Positions 45,780 through 54,226 of a stretch of DNA of 64,000 nt are shown here, one piece after another. The notes under the pieces were generated by a model. It was not told the DNA's origin, made no database searches, and saw only the letters and a list, made by a program, of their open reading frames with translations. The position numbers were made by a program, and so were the translations under genes. Each line of letters begins with the position of its first letter. The first letter of the stretch is position 1. This DNA comes from Streptomyces sp. NBC_01497 (lineage in GTDB: Bacteria > Actinomycetota > Actinomycetes > Streptomycetales > Streptomycetaceae), in assembly GCF_036250695.1 (NCBI RefSeq), contig NZ_CP109428.1, positions 464,824 to 528,823 on the forward strand, given 5' to 3'.

Positions 45780-46721
45780 TCAGGTGCGGGCGGCGCCCTG
45801 TCGGGGCTGCGTCCAGGTCAGCACGATCTTCCGACCGCCGGCCTGTCCGGCAGAAACCCGAGCGAAGGCCGCCGGCCCCTCGCTCGAGGGAAGCACCTCC
45901 AGGTTCTGCTGCAGCCTCCCGGCTACCGCCGATTCAGCCAGATGCGCAAGCTGCGCCGCGTCAGGCCGAACGTAGATATCCCTGCTCACGATGCCACGTT
46001 CCCCTGCAGGCGCGTCTGAGGTGAGCGAGATCAGACGTCCGCCATCGCGCAGCACAGACATGGCCTCCTGTGACGTTCCTTCAACGGCAATGAGTACGCC
46101 ATCGAACCCGTGCGGAACCTGCCCCCGCCAACCCGGCTTCCGGTAGTCGACCACCTCGGACGCGCCCAGAGCGGACAGCCGCTCGCCCGCTGCAGCGGAT
46201 GCTGTCACCGTCACCTCGATCCCGCGCGCGGCAGCGATCTGCAGCGCCAACGCGCCCGTAGCCCCTCCTCCATTGGTGATCAACAGTCGCTGTCCGCTCG
46301 TCAGCGCTAGCTCTTCCAGGGCCTGGTATGCCGTGAGTCCGGCAACTGGCAATGCCGCTGCTTGAGCGGCATCCAGCTCCGTCGGGCAGGGTGCGGCGCT
46401 AGCCGCGGTGATCAGTGCCCGCTCTGCCCAAAAGCCGCTTCCGCCGGGCAGCGGGGCCTCGTGGGCGAGCACTCGGTCGCCAAGGGAAAAGCCCTCGACG
46501 CCCGGACCGACCGCCACCACGCGGCCTGCCCCCTCCACTCCGAGCGCGGCCGGGGTCCGCAGCCCTACGTCCCAGCTGGCGTCGGTCAGCAACTGGTCCC
46601 ACGGGCCGACACCGGCGGCGTCCACCTCGAGCAGAAGCTGGCCAGCCTCGGGCGCCGGGGGCTCGGGCAGATCGAGCAGGACGACATCTGCTCCCGGACC
46701 GGAAACTCCGCATGCCTTCAT
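45780..46721 (-). CDS. Quinone oxidoreductase-like MDR enzyme
   Basis: 313 residues. The start is placed at ATG 46721 rather than 46727 because GAAGGG lies seven bases upstream of it. MDR features: VDAAGVGPWDQLLTDASWDV, LGVEGAGRVVAVGPGVEGFS LGDRV, QAAALPVAGLTAYQALEELA and the nucleotide-binding ITNGGGATGALALQIAAARG. No zinc ligands, so it is of the NADPH:quinone reductase type. It reduces a quinone or enone with NADPH. A fragment of a similar gene is at 47204. Confidence 0.85.
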   Translation of the reverse strand: MKACGVSGPGADVVLLDLPEPPAPEAGQLLLEVDAAGVGPWDQLLTDASWDVGLRTPAALGVEGAGRVVAVGPGVEGFSLGDRVLAHEAPLPGGSGFWAERALITAASAAPCPTELDAAQAAALPVAGLTAYQALEELALTSGQRLLITNGGGATGALALQIAAARGIEVTVTASAAAGERLSALGASEVVDYRKPGWRGQVPHGFDGVLIAVEGTSQEAMSVLRDGGRLISLTSDAPAGERGIVSRDIYVRPDAAQLAHLAESAVAGRLQQNLEVLPSSEGPAAFARVSAGQAGGRKIVLTWTQPRQGAART

Positions 46722-46781
46722 AATCATCCCTTCATTCGATCCGGCTGACCTGGAGGTACAGACCGGGATCCCGATACACAA

Positions 46782-46941
46782 CTAAAGGCTGTCCCGTAAC
46801 TCTTGGGAGGGGCAGTCGAGCCAGTCCTGCTCGACTAACTTGTCCGCTTCTAACCCGCTTACCGGACTCGACAATGACTCATCGAATCGGGTCGAAGTGG
46901 ACTCACCCAGGGCACCAGAACAGTTACGGGACAGCTCTTAG
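46782..46941. repeat. MITE copy 3 (160 bp)
   Basis: Left CTAAAGGCTGTCCCGTAACT and right AGTTACGGGACAGCTCTTAG are inverted ends; the interior is non-coding and differs from the other two copies. It lies just upstream of the quinone oxidoreductase gene and may influence its promoter. Confidence 0.8.
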
Positions 46942-47203
46942 GCGGTCCAGCAGACCGCTGTGATCTCGAATGCGTTGCCGATGTGTTTGTTAATCCAACC
47001 GCCAAGAGAACTCTATGGTCCAGAAGCCCCGGCGCGGAGCGCTGGGTCCGTCGATCGTGCGCGCAGGCAGACCAGACCATCGAACCCGGCCTCAGCCTCT
47101 CTATGATCGCAGCAGATCTCCGGAAACGGGACGATCCACGGCCGAGAGCAGGCATGCTTGCCAAGTGGTGTCGCGCCATCCTAACGTGGACGGAATAGTC
47201 CCA

Positions 47204-47600
47204 TTATCTCATATCTGACGACACGAGTTGTCGGTCTGGATGACCCGGCCTTGCACGGCGATTCAGACGGTCTGTGACCTGTAACGTGTCCGCGGAGGAG
47301 TCCCGGCCTTCGTGGCGCCCGGCCGGCACCAACCTTCCGCCGCGCTGGGGGATCACGGCCGTACCGCGAACGACCAGGTGGCGTCCATGGCTCCGGTTCA
47401 CGAGCGTCGCCAACTGCTCACCGTCACAGTGGTGGGCGGCGGGGTCTCCGGATGCGCGTCCGATACCGGTAACGTGTGCCCCTTCTTCACGGCCGACCTT
47501 GGTCACCGCCGAACCGAGTCCGCCGGCCTCGCCATGCACGAGGATCGCCGGCCAGGTATTCGCCCCTCGGGCACTCCGGATAGCCCGCGGACGACGTCGT
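47204..47600 (-). pseudogene. MDR oxidoreductase fragment
   Basis: WPAILVHGEAGGLGSAVTKV and GREEGAHVTGIGRASGDP are the nucleotide-binding part of a quinone-reductase-type enzyme (AxGGVGS motif variant). The sequence before and after is in other frames or lost. Confidence 0.45.
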
Positions 47601-47696
47601 CCAACACCTGGTTTGTCAGGTCCGCTGTGAGGTTCCCCCGGGATGCGGGGAATGGTGACAGCAGGTCAGATGGGTCTCATGAGAGGAGCCCAGACG

Positions 47697-48005
47697 ATGC
47701 CTGCCCCGAGGAAGTACCCGCTGGAGTTGCGTGAGCGTGCGGTGCGGATGTACCGGACTGCCGAGCCGAAGCCGGTGATCCGTCGCATGGCCGAGGATCT
47801 CGGTGTGCATCACGAGGCTCTGCGCCACTGGATCCGGCAGGCCGAGGCCGACGCCGGCGAGCGTGACGACCTGCTCACCACCGAGGAGAAGGAAGAGCTC
47901 GCCCAGCTGCGGCGCGAGGTGCGGGAACTGCGTCGGGCGAACGAGGTCCTGCGGACGGCCTCGGCTTTTTTCGCCGCACAGCTCGACCCGACCCGGCCCA
48001 GGTGA
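47697..48005 (+). CDS. IS3-family OrfA
   Basis: 102 residues from ATG 47697. RKYPLELRERAVRMYRTAEP and VIRRMAEDLGVHHEALRHWI form the helix-turn-helix; KEELAQLRREVRELRRANEV is the leucine zipper. It overlaps orfB by four bases. Appears intact, though its orfB is not. Confidence 0.75.
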   Translation: MPAPRKYPLELRERAVRMYRTAEPKPVIRRMAEDLGVHHEALRHWIRQAEADAGERDDLLTTEEKEELAQLRREVRELRRANEVLRTASAFFAAQLDPTRPR

Positions 48006-48594
48006 CCGCGCTCCTCACAGAGCACCCGCACCTGGGGGTCGAGCCTGTACTCCGGGAACTGCACATCCCCTCCTCCACCTACTACCGCTGGCGCCAGGCC
48101 GAGACCGAGCCCTGCGAGCGGAGCCGCCAGGACACCGAGCTGACCGGGCAGATCCGGCGGATCCACCAGGACTCCGGCGGCATCTACGGATCGCCCAGGG
48201 TCCACGCCGTCCTCCAACGCGAGGGCGTTCACGTCGGCCGCCAGCGCGTCGAGCGGCTCATGCGGGAAGCCGGCCTGGCCGGATCAGCCCCCGCAGGAGC
48301 AAGGCCTTCACCCGCCGGGACCCCGACGCCGACCTCGCCCCTGACCTGGTACAACGCGACTTCACGGCGTCCACGCCGAATCGATTGTGGGTCACCGACC
48401 TGACCATGATCTCCACCCTGGAGGGACCACTGTGGCTGTCGGCGATCCGGGATGTCTTCTCACGCAGAGTCGTGGCCTGGGAGACCTCCGCCCGCGCGGA
48501 CGCCGACCTGGTCCTGTCCTCGTTGGAGTACGCGCTGGCCAGCCGTGAAGTCGCCCCCGGCGAACTCGTCCACCACGCTGACCACGGCACGCAA
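48002..48594 (+). pseudogene. IS3 OrfB, frameshifted and 3'-truncated
   Basis: TALLTEHPHLGVEPVLRELH and STYYRWRQAETEPCERSRQD begin in one frame. Near 48295 the frame shifts to DPDADLAPDLVQRDFTASTP with LWVTDLTMISTLEGPLWLSA (first Asp) and LVHHADHGTQ (second Asp), where it stops abruptly at the palindromic junction at 48595. The third catalytic region is missing. Confidence 0.7.
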
Positions 48595-48665
48595 GGCGGA
48601 TTCAACTGGTCGTCGCAACACCTTGGTTATGGAGGTGTTGGATGGGACGACCAGTTGAATCCGCC
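48595..48665. repeat. Two abutted inverted repeats (IS-end junction)
   Basis: The 28-base left arm starting GGCGGATTCAACTGGTCGTC is repeated in reverse complement (ending GACGACCAGTTGAATCCGCC) after an 11-base loop, with four extra bases in the right arm. It looks like the two ends of one IS type placed back to back without the body. It separates the IS3 remnant from the glycosyltransferase remnant. Confidence 0.7.
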
Positions 48666-49034
48666 CTGCCCCCGCGGGTCGCAGTGGAGCGGTGGGTGTC
48701 CCTGAAGGCGTTGCTGCCGCATATGGGCCTCGTCGTAAGTCATGGAGGGTCGGGCACGACACTGCATCCGCTCGCGGAAGGACTGCACTTCGTACTCCCG
48801 CAAGGCGCTGACCAATTCAGCAACGCGCAGGTGATCGCCGACACCGGCCTCGGCATCCGGCTGCTCAACGAAGAGCTCACGGCCGACTCGGTCGGCGAAC
48901 TCTCGGCGGCGCTGCGGCATGCCCTCATCGGCGGACGTCGTCTGCCGGCTGCCGGAACCCATGAGGGAATCGGGCCGGTAGAGGCGTCCTGCGGTCGGGG
49001 CGGGGCCAATACGAAGGGACGCGCGGAGGAATAA
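48642..49034 (+). pseudogene. Glycosyltransferase (UGT/MGT type) C-terminal remnant
   Basis: AVERWVSLKALLPHMGLVVS HGGSGTTLHPLAEG and LPQGADQFSNAQVIADTGLG match the UDP-sugar-binding C-terminal lobe of macrolide-type glycosyltransferases (WVP..ALLPH, HGGSGT, PQ.ADQF). The N-terminal lobe is missing. The present ATG at 48642 lies inside the IS-end repeat, so this is a remnant whose reading frame was joined by chance. Confidence 0.65.
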
Positions 49035-49256
49035 ACCCTGAAGCCTGTGGTGGAGCGCCTCTCGGTCGGCGTTAATCCTCCGACGGGAATCCCGACGGGA
49101 GCGCGGCCCGCGCTCGACGATGCCCACCTTCCTACCCGCGCCCGCCAGATCGGCAGGGAGGAACCCCCGCCCTGACTGGTCCCGAGTCGAGCCCGGGCGC
49201 GGGCAGAGTGGGCACGGTGCCGGCTTCTACGGCGTCGGCCTCCGGGGCGGCTGCGG

Positions 49257-50018
49257 TCAGCTCTGGTGGGCGAGGTCGGCCGCGGTGAGTCCCTCGAGTG
49301 CCATGCCGAGTTGCGTGCCTTCGGCGAGGCGCCTGCTGATGCGCTGGCGCAGCGTGACGGCGAGGTAGCGGGTGAGCAGGTGCGGCCGGCCGGCCAGGGT
49401 CTCGGCGAGTTCCTGGGCGCGGGCCAGGACCTCGCTCCCGGGGAGCACCTCGGCCACCGCGCCCCAGCGTTCGGCCTGTTCGGCGGTGAACGATCCGTGG
49501 GTGAGGGTGAGGTAGCGGGCCCGGTTGAGGCCCAGGGTCTCCTCCCAGACGACCTGGATGCCGTCGCCGGGGACGATCCCGAACGTCAGGTGGGGGTGGT
49601 CGGAGAAGACGGTGGTGTCGGCGGCGATGACGATGTCGGCGAGCAGGGCGTACTCGCTGTGGACGGTGGCCGGGCCGTTGACGGCGGCGACGATCGGCAT
49701 CTCCAGGTCGGCCAGGCGCTGCATCACCCGGCGGCCCTCGGCGAGGGTGCGGTCCCAGTGTCCGGGCTTGGTGATGTCACCGAGGCTGGGACCGTCGATG
49801 TCGGTCATGAAGCGGTCGCCGGTGCCGGTCAGGACCAGCACCCGGTTGTCGTGGTCCTCGCCGATCTCGTAGAGGGCGCGCGGCAGGTCGGTGTGCAGCC
49901 GGCCGGTGAAGGTCGCCGGGCCGCCGTCGCTGTGGAAGCGCACGGTGAGCACACCGGAGGGGGTACGTTCCATCGCCAGGTTCTCAAAGGCGCTGAAGTA
50001 CTCGGGCAGGGTGGTCAT
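49257..50018 (-). CDS. Enoyl-CoA hydratase/isomerase-family protein (6-oxocamphor-hydrolase-like)
   Basis: 253 residues from ATG 50018 with AGGAG upstream. Crotonase-fold pattern: FENLAMERTPSGVLTVRFHS, RVLVLTGTGDRFMTDIDGPS, VQRLADLEMPIVAAVNGPAT-like segment (RVMQRLADLEMPIVAAVNGP), ADIVIAADTTVFSDHPHLTF and GIVPGDGIQVVWEETLGLNR. The overall pattern recalls 6-oxocamphor hydrolase, a C-C bond hydrolase of this fold, more than a CoA hydratase. Substrate unknown. It is the last gene before the transposition module and is apparently intact, possibly cargo. Confidence 0.75.
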   Translation of the reverse strand: MTTLPEYFSAFENLAMERTPSGVLTVRFHSDGGPATFTGRLHTDLPRALYEIGEDHDNRVLVLTGTGDRFMTDIDGPSLGDITKPGHWDRTLAEGRRVMQRLADLEMPIVAAVNGPATVHSEYALLADIVIAADTTVFSDHPHLTFGIVPGDGIQVVWEETLGLNRARYLTLTHGSFTAEQAERWGAVAEVLPGSEVLARAQELAETLAGRPHLLTRYLAVTLRQRISRRLAEGTQLGMALEGLTAADLAHQS

Positions 50019-50158
50019 GCGACGGCTCCTCGCGTAAATCGGGTAGGGCTCGAGTCCCCAAGACAACATCCCGAGAAGCGAAATCCCAAGCAACAGGCCC
50101 GAGGGCCGACTGTGATTCCGAGGTTCGTAGCTGGTGTGGCGAGGGCTGCTTGAGCTGG

Positions 50159-50279
50159 GGTGTTGGTGATTCCCTGATAAGGAGTCCGGCGCTTACGGGG
50201 AGCTGGAGACAGTGGTGATGGGGCGTCTGGCCTGTGGTTGTTCGGGGTTCGTTGATAACGGCGGTGTGGTGTTGGTGAT
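50159..50279. repeat. 12-bp direct repeats, candidate TnsB-binding region
   Basis: GGTGTTGGTGAT occurs at 50159-50170 and again at 50268-50279, with related shorter copies near 50213 (GTGGTGATGGGGC) and 50247 (GTTCGTTGATAACGG). Repeated sites of this kind define the ends of Tn7-like elements. Located in the gene-free stretch after the last gene of the module. Confidence 0.35.
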
Positions 50280-50356
50280 GGGCTCCGGTATCTAAAGGGT
50301 CGGTGCGGGTTTGTGCTGGTCAGCGGCTTGCTGCATGGTCGGGGTCTGCTGGTGGG

Positions 50357-50989
50357 CTATGCCGTTGCTGTCGGGTGGGGGTTGCCGCCGGTCCAGTACA
50401 GGGCGGTGTCGATGTCGCGTGCGGTCCAGCCGGCGGCGTGTGCTCCGCCGTGGTGGAGGAGGTCGTCGAGGAGCTGGAGGTAGCGGCCGTAGCGTCCCGG
50501 TGTGGGGGTGAGGGGGAGGCGGAGGGTGTCGAGGGCGTGTTGGACGCGGCGGTCGTAGACGGCCATCCGCTGGGGTGCTGCTGCGGTGAGGATGGCTGAG
50601 GCGAGGGCGTCGCCGGTGCGGAAGCCGGGCAGTTCCCAGATGATGCCGCGCCCCGTGCGGGCGGCCTCCCCGCGCGAGATGGTGGTGTCGCGGACGGCGG
50701 TGACGACTCGCTCGGTGACGGCTCGGACCTGGGTGTCGGGCAGGGACATCAGTTCTGTCACCCAGCGGGTTTGTGCGGAGAGCCGTTTCCAGACGACGAG
50801 GGCTGCGATGTCCGTCTTGCCGAGGCTGCCGGTGTGCTCGGTTCGCTGCGCGACGTCGTGGAGGACCTCGTCGTAGTGGGGTGAGACGCCTGCCAGGTAG
50901 TCGGCGCGGGCGGGGATCAGGGTGTCCCAGGCCTGCCGGCAGAGGGCAGCGAACTCGTCGCCGCCTGGCGTTTCGGTGGTCGTCTTCAT
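50357..50989 (-). CDS. HhH/OGG-fold-like protein in the tns operon
   Basis: 210 residues, starting seven bases after the tnsC stop. The C-terminal half carries LPGFRTGDALASAILTAAAP followed by QRMAVYDRRVQHAL, the pattern of a helix-hairpin-helix DNA-glycosylase-like fold (LPGVG..ASAILT, then D.R). The N-terminal half is helical (DIAALVVWKRLSAQTRW). The Asp and a Lys-like catalytic residue cannot be assigned with certainty. Its place as last gene of the transposition operon suggests a DNA-binding or repair role during insertion, but this is inference. Confidence 0.6.
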   Translation of the reverse strand: MKTTTETPGGDEFAALCRQAWDTLIPARADYLAGVSPHYDEVLHDVAQRTEHTGSLGKTDIAALVVWKRLSAQTRWVTELMSLPDTQVRAVTERVVTAVRDTTISRGEAARTGRGIIWELPGFRTGDALASAILTAAAPQRMAVYDRRVQHALDTLRLPLTPTPGRYGRYLQLLDDLLHHGGAHAAGWTARDIDTALYWTGGNPHPTATA

Positions 50990-50996
50990 GTCCGCA

Positions 50997-52067
50997 TCAT
51001 GCCGTTCTGGCGGGTTGGCGGGTTCGGGGGCGGCTTGCTTCTTCGGCGAGGTGGTCGAGCTGGATAGCTTCGAGCGCCTTTTTGGTGATGCGTTCGGTGC
51101 CGTCGCAGATGGCGGTGATCGCTGCTTGGCGGATGAGGCGGGCGAGGCTTCCGATGCGGCCGGCGGTGCGCTGGTGGAGGTAGGAGGCGTGGCGGGGGAG
51201 TGTGCCGGGTGTGTGCTGGGTGAGGTCGAGGGCGTTCTCCATGTCGGTGATGAGATCGGTGAAGGGGCGGGTGTTTCCGTGGCGGGCGGGGAGGGGGCCG
51301 CAGGTGATGAGGCTGGCGCGGCCGGCGAGTTGGGCGCCGCGTACTCCGGAGAACAGCGTGGTTGAGGCGACGTCGATGCCGGTGTAGACGAAGGTTGCTC
51401 TGATGCGTTCGGTGAGGTCTTTGAGCAGGTCGGCGGCTTCGGCGCCGGTGGTCGTGCGCGGGTTGAGGCGGTGGATCTCGTCGATGAGGACCAGGCGGAC
51501 GCCAGCGGCGGTGTAGGTGTGGCAGACGGCCTCGGTGATCTGGGTCTGGGTCATGCGGGTGGTGACGGGGATGCCGAGGTAGCGGGCGAATTCGGTGGCC
51601 AGGGTTTTCGCGGTGGCGCCGGCCGGCACCAGCAGGTACGCGACCGGTGTCTGCTGGTGGGTGCGTCCGGGCGGGGCGGGGTGTTTTCGGGTGTGGGCGA
51701 GGTGGCAGGTGCGTCCGACTTCGAGGAGGGCGGTCGTTTTCCCGGCCGCGGCGGGGCCGGTGACGATCAGTGAGGGCCGGGCGGTGGTCTGCTGGTGGCG
51801 GCCGAGGAGCATCAGGGTGCGGACCTGGGTGGCGAGGGTGTTGATGGCGGGGGTGCGGACGGTGACGAACGCGGAGTGGTAGGCGAGGCGTTCTTCCGTG
51901 CTGCGTGGGGTGTCGCCGGGCTGGGGCGGGGTGAGGGGCGGGGTGGTGGCGAAGCGTTGCCAGCCCTGCCAGGTGGTGATCGGCCATTCCGGCTCGACTG
52001 CCTGCGTGCCAGGCGGCGGTGCCTCGGTGTTGGCGGGGGCGTGGTGGTTGCGTGCGGGGCTGGTCAC
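50997..52067 (-). CDS. tnsC: TnsC-like AAA+ ATPase
   Basis: 356 residues. The GTG start at 52067 overlaps the tnsB stop (GTGA), so translation is coupled; the longer frame upstream is a shadow of tnsB. Walker A GPAAAGKTT (104-112), Walker B RLVLIDEIHRL (191-201), arginine-rich sensor region (TDMENALDLTQHTPGTLPRH, RIGSLARLIRQAAITAI). It belongs to the TniB/TnsC group. In Tn7-like systems it polymerises on DNA, links the TniQ target selector to the transposase and controls insertion. Appears intact. Confidence 0.9.
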   Translation of the reverse strand: MTSPARNHHAPANTEAPPPGTQAVEPEWPITTWQGWQRFATTPPLTPPQPGDTPRSTEERLAYHSAFVTVRTPAINTLATQVRTLMLLGRHQQTTARPSLIVTGPAAAGKTTALLEVGRTCHLAHTRKHPAPPGRTHQQTPVAYLLVPAGATAKTLATEFARYLGIPVTTRMTQTQITEAVCHTYTAAGVRLVLIDEIHRLNPRTTTGAEAADLLKDLTERIRATFVYTGIDVASTTLFSGVRGAQLAGRASLITCGPLPARHGNTRPFTDLITDMENALDLTQHTPGTLPRHASYLHQRTAGRIGSLARLIRQAAITAICDGTERITKKALEAIQLDHLAEEASRPRTRQPARTA

Positions 52068-54226
52068 CAGTTGAGGGCTTCCTGAGCGGGGTCGTAGAGG
52101 CCGAGTCCGGTGTACGGGACGGGCACGTCGCTGGTGTCGCCGGGTCCGAGTTCGTCTTCGCTGTCGGCCTGTTCTGGTTCGTCGGGCTGGTCGTCGAGGT
52201 CGTCGAGGTCGTCGATGCTGTCGTCGTCCCAGGCGTCGTCCCAGGCGTCGGCCTGCGGGGCCGGATCGTAGGGAGGGCGGGTGCCGGCTGCGGGCGGGGG
52301 TGTTTTCAGTGGTGCGGCGCGGGTGATCAGGCGCTGTTCGCCGGGGGTAGCGGTGCCGGCGTGGGCGCGGCGCATGAGCTGGTCGAGGGCGTCGGCGAGG
52401 TCGGCTTCGTGGGTGTCGCGGTCGCTGTGGCGGGTGGTGATCGTTTTGATGTGCTGCCAGGTGGCGCTGTTGAACGGCTGGTGAATGTGGTCGCGGTGGA
52501 TCCACGGGATCTCTGTCAGGTGTCCGTCGGGCAGGCGGATCCAGACCTGGCGGGCGTCGTGGGGGTTGGTGTGGACTTCCCATTTGCCGCCGCGTGCGGT
52601 GACGGGGGAGGGCTGACCGCGGTAGGGGGCGAGGACATCGTGGTCGTAGGTGCGGTGGTCGACGCGGATGCCGCGTTCGGTGATGGCCTGCCAGCGCACC
52701 GGCAGCAGTTCGAGGTAGTCGCTGCCGCTCAAGGGGAGGGGCACGTAGCCGGTCACGGCGATAAGCGCGGCCCACATCTGGTTCGGGGTGAGAGCCTTCT
52801 TCGGCAGGGTGGGGTGGCGCAGGCCTTCGTGGGGGCGGTGGTGGTAGTGGATCAGCCATTCGTCCAGAAGGTCCTGCATCTGGGCGACGCTGAAGCAGGC
52901 CTCGCCTTCGGCGTCCGGTCCGCGGCGGGTGACGTCGGAGCCGGTGTAGCCGGGCAGGTGCTGGCACAGCAGGGCGTTGACCGTGCCGAAGGTGCGTTCG
53001 ACGATGCCTTTGGCGGCGGGGGCGTGGGGCGGGGTGGGCTGGACGCTGATGCCGAGGGTTTCGCAGGCGGCGGTGAACGCCGTGGACAGGTAGACCTTGC
53101 CCCGGTCCACGACGATCGTCTCGGGCACCACCACCGGCCGGGCAGCCGCGCCCTCGAGCCGTTCGTCCAGGTCCATCAGCCGCTGTAGCTGGGGGAGTTG
53201 GGTGTGGGCGAGGCACAGTGCGTCGGGCCAGGAGGGACGGGCCGCGTGCGGGACGGCCATCTCGGCGAGCAGCAGGGCCGCGTCGACTGCCTTGGTGCCG
53301 GCGGGCCGCAGGACCGCGGCGAGGATGGCGCGGGTGGCGACGTCGACGGCGATCGTGAGTTCGGGCCGGCCGGTGGTGCCGTCGTCGAAGACGGCCAGGA
53401 CGTCCAGCCGTGTGGTGTCGACCTGCACCTGCTCGCCCGGCCGCAGCGCCACGGTCGGGGTGAACGCCTGTCCGCCGGTGGGGGAGGGGAGAGTACGGGC
53501 GGGGCGGTGGGGGTGTTCGGCAGGGTCGGCGAGCTGGTGGACGAGCCGGTAGAAGGTGGCCTGGGAGGGGGCGGGCACTGTGCCGCGGCCGTGCCGGTCG
53601 GTAAGGATCTGTGTGACCAGGGGCATCAAGCCCTTGACGGTGCCCTTGGAACGGCCGCGCTGGCGGCGCAGCGCTTCCTCGATGGCGGCGATGACGCGTT
53701 CGTCGGTGCGCCCGGTAGGCACGGGCCGACGGGTGGTGCGGTGGTCAACCAGCCCCCACAGTCCCTGCTTGCGGTAGGCCAGGCGCATGCGCTGCACCGT
53801 GGTCCGGGAGACAGGGCCGAAGCCGATCGCGGTCAGCTCCGTGGCCTTGGCCTCCTCGCGCTGTGCGAGGGTGAACCGGTCGGGGTCGTACTCGGCCCGG
53901 GGCGCCCCGTCGCTGTCCGTCCCGCCGGGCAGGCCGGTCTCCACCTCGCGGATGTGCCGCTGCCAGGCCAGTGCCTTGCGCCGCGCGTCCTCGGGCGCGG
54001 TTTCGAACAGACCCCACTGCGTTGCGGCCTGGGGCATTTCGGCGCCCACGATGGTGAAGGACGGGTCGGCGAACAGGTGTCCGGCCACGACCGTCTCGTC
54101 TTCGCCTGTTTCACCGGCGAGGTGGACCTGCTGCCCCGCCATCGCGATGACCTGCCAGGTGCGGTCACGGAAGCGGACGTGCGCTCCGACCTGCAGCACC
54201 GGCCGGCCGCCACGCCGCACGCTCAC
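52064..54226 (-). CDS. tnsB: TnsB-like DDE transposase
   Basis: 720 residues from a GTG that overlaps the tnsA stop (GTGA). N-terminal DNA-binding region with helix-turn-helix segments (TAIGFGPVSRTTVQRMRLAY, VTQILTDRHGRGTVPAPSQA). Integrase core with D270 (EQVQVDTTRLDVLAVF), D374 (ETIVVDRGKVYLSTAF) and E410 (AAKGIVERTFGTVNAL). C-terminal beta-barrel and an acidic tail (DDSIDDLDDLDDQPDEPEQA), which in Tn7 contacts TnsC. It cuts and joins the 3' ends of the transposon. Full length and intact. Confidence 0.93.
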   Translation of the reverse strand: MSVRRGGRPVLQVGAHVRFRDRTWQVIAMAGQQVHLAGETGEDETVVAGHLFADPSFTIVGAEMPQAATQWGLFETAPEDARRKALAWQRHIREVETGLPGGTDSDGAPRAEYDPDRFTLAQREEAKATELTAIGFGPVSRTTVQRMRLAYRKQGLWGLVDHRTTRRPVPTGRTDERVIAAIEEALRRQRGRSKGTVKGLMPLVTQILTDRHGRGTVPAPSQATFYRLVHQLADPAEHPHRPARTLPSPTGGQAFTPTVALRPGEQVQVDTTRLDVLAVFDDGTTGRPELTIAVDVATRAILAAVLRPAGTKAVDAALLLAEMAVPHAARPSWPDALCLAHTQLPQLQRLMDLDERLEGAAARPVVVPETIVVDRGKVYLSTAFTAACETLGISVQPTPPHAPAAKGIVERTFGTVNALLCQHLPGYTGSDVTRRGPDAEGEACFSVAQMQDLLDEWLIHYHHRPHEGLRHPTLPKKALTPNQMWAALIAVTGYVPLPLSGSDYLELLPVRWQAITERGIRVDHRTYDHDVLAPYRGQPSPVTARGGKWEVHTNPHDARQVWIRLPDGHLTEIPWIHRDHIHQPFNSATWQHIKTITTRHSDRDTHEADLADALDQLMRRAHAGTATPGEQRLITRAAPLKTPPPAAGTRPPYDPAPQADAWDDAWDDDSIDDLDDLDDQPDEPEQADSEDELGPGDTSDVPVPYTGLGLYDPAQEALNW

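Noticed and set aside
52068..53216. Upstream extension of the tnsC frame
   Set aside because: It is antisense-free but lies wholly inside tnsB in another frame; the GTG overlapping the tnsB stop is the logical start.
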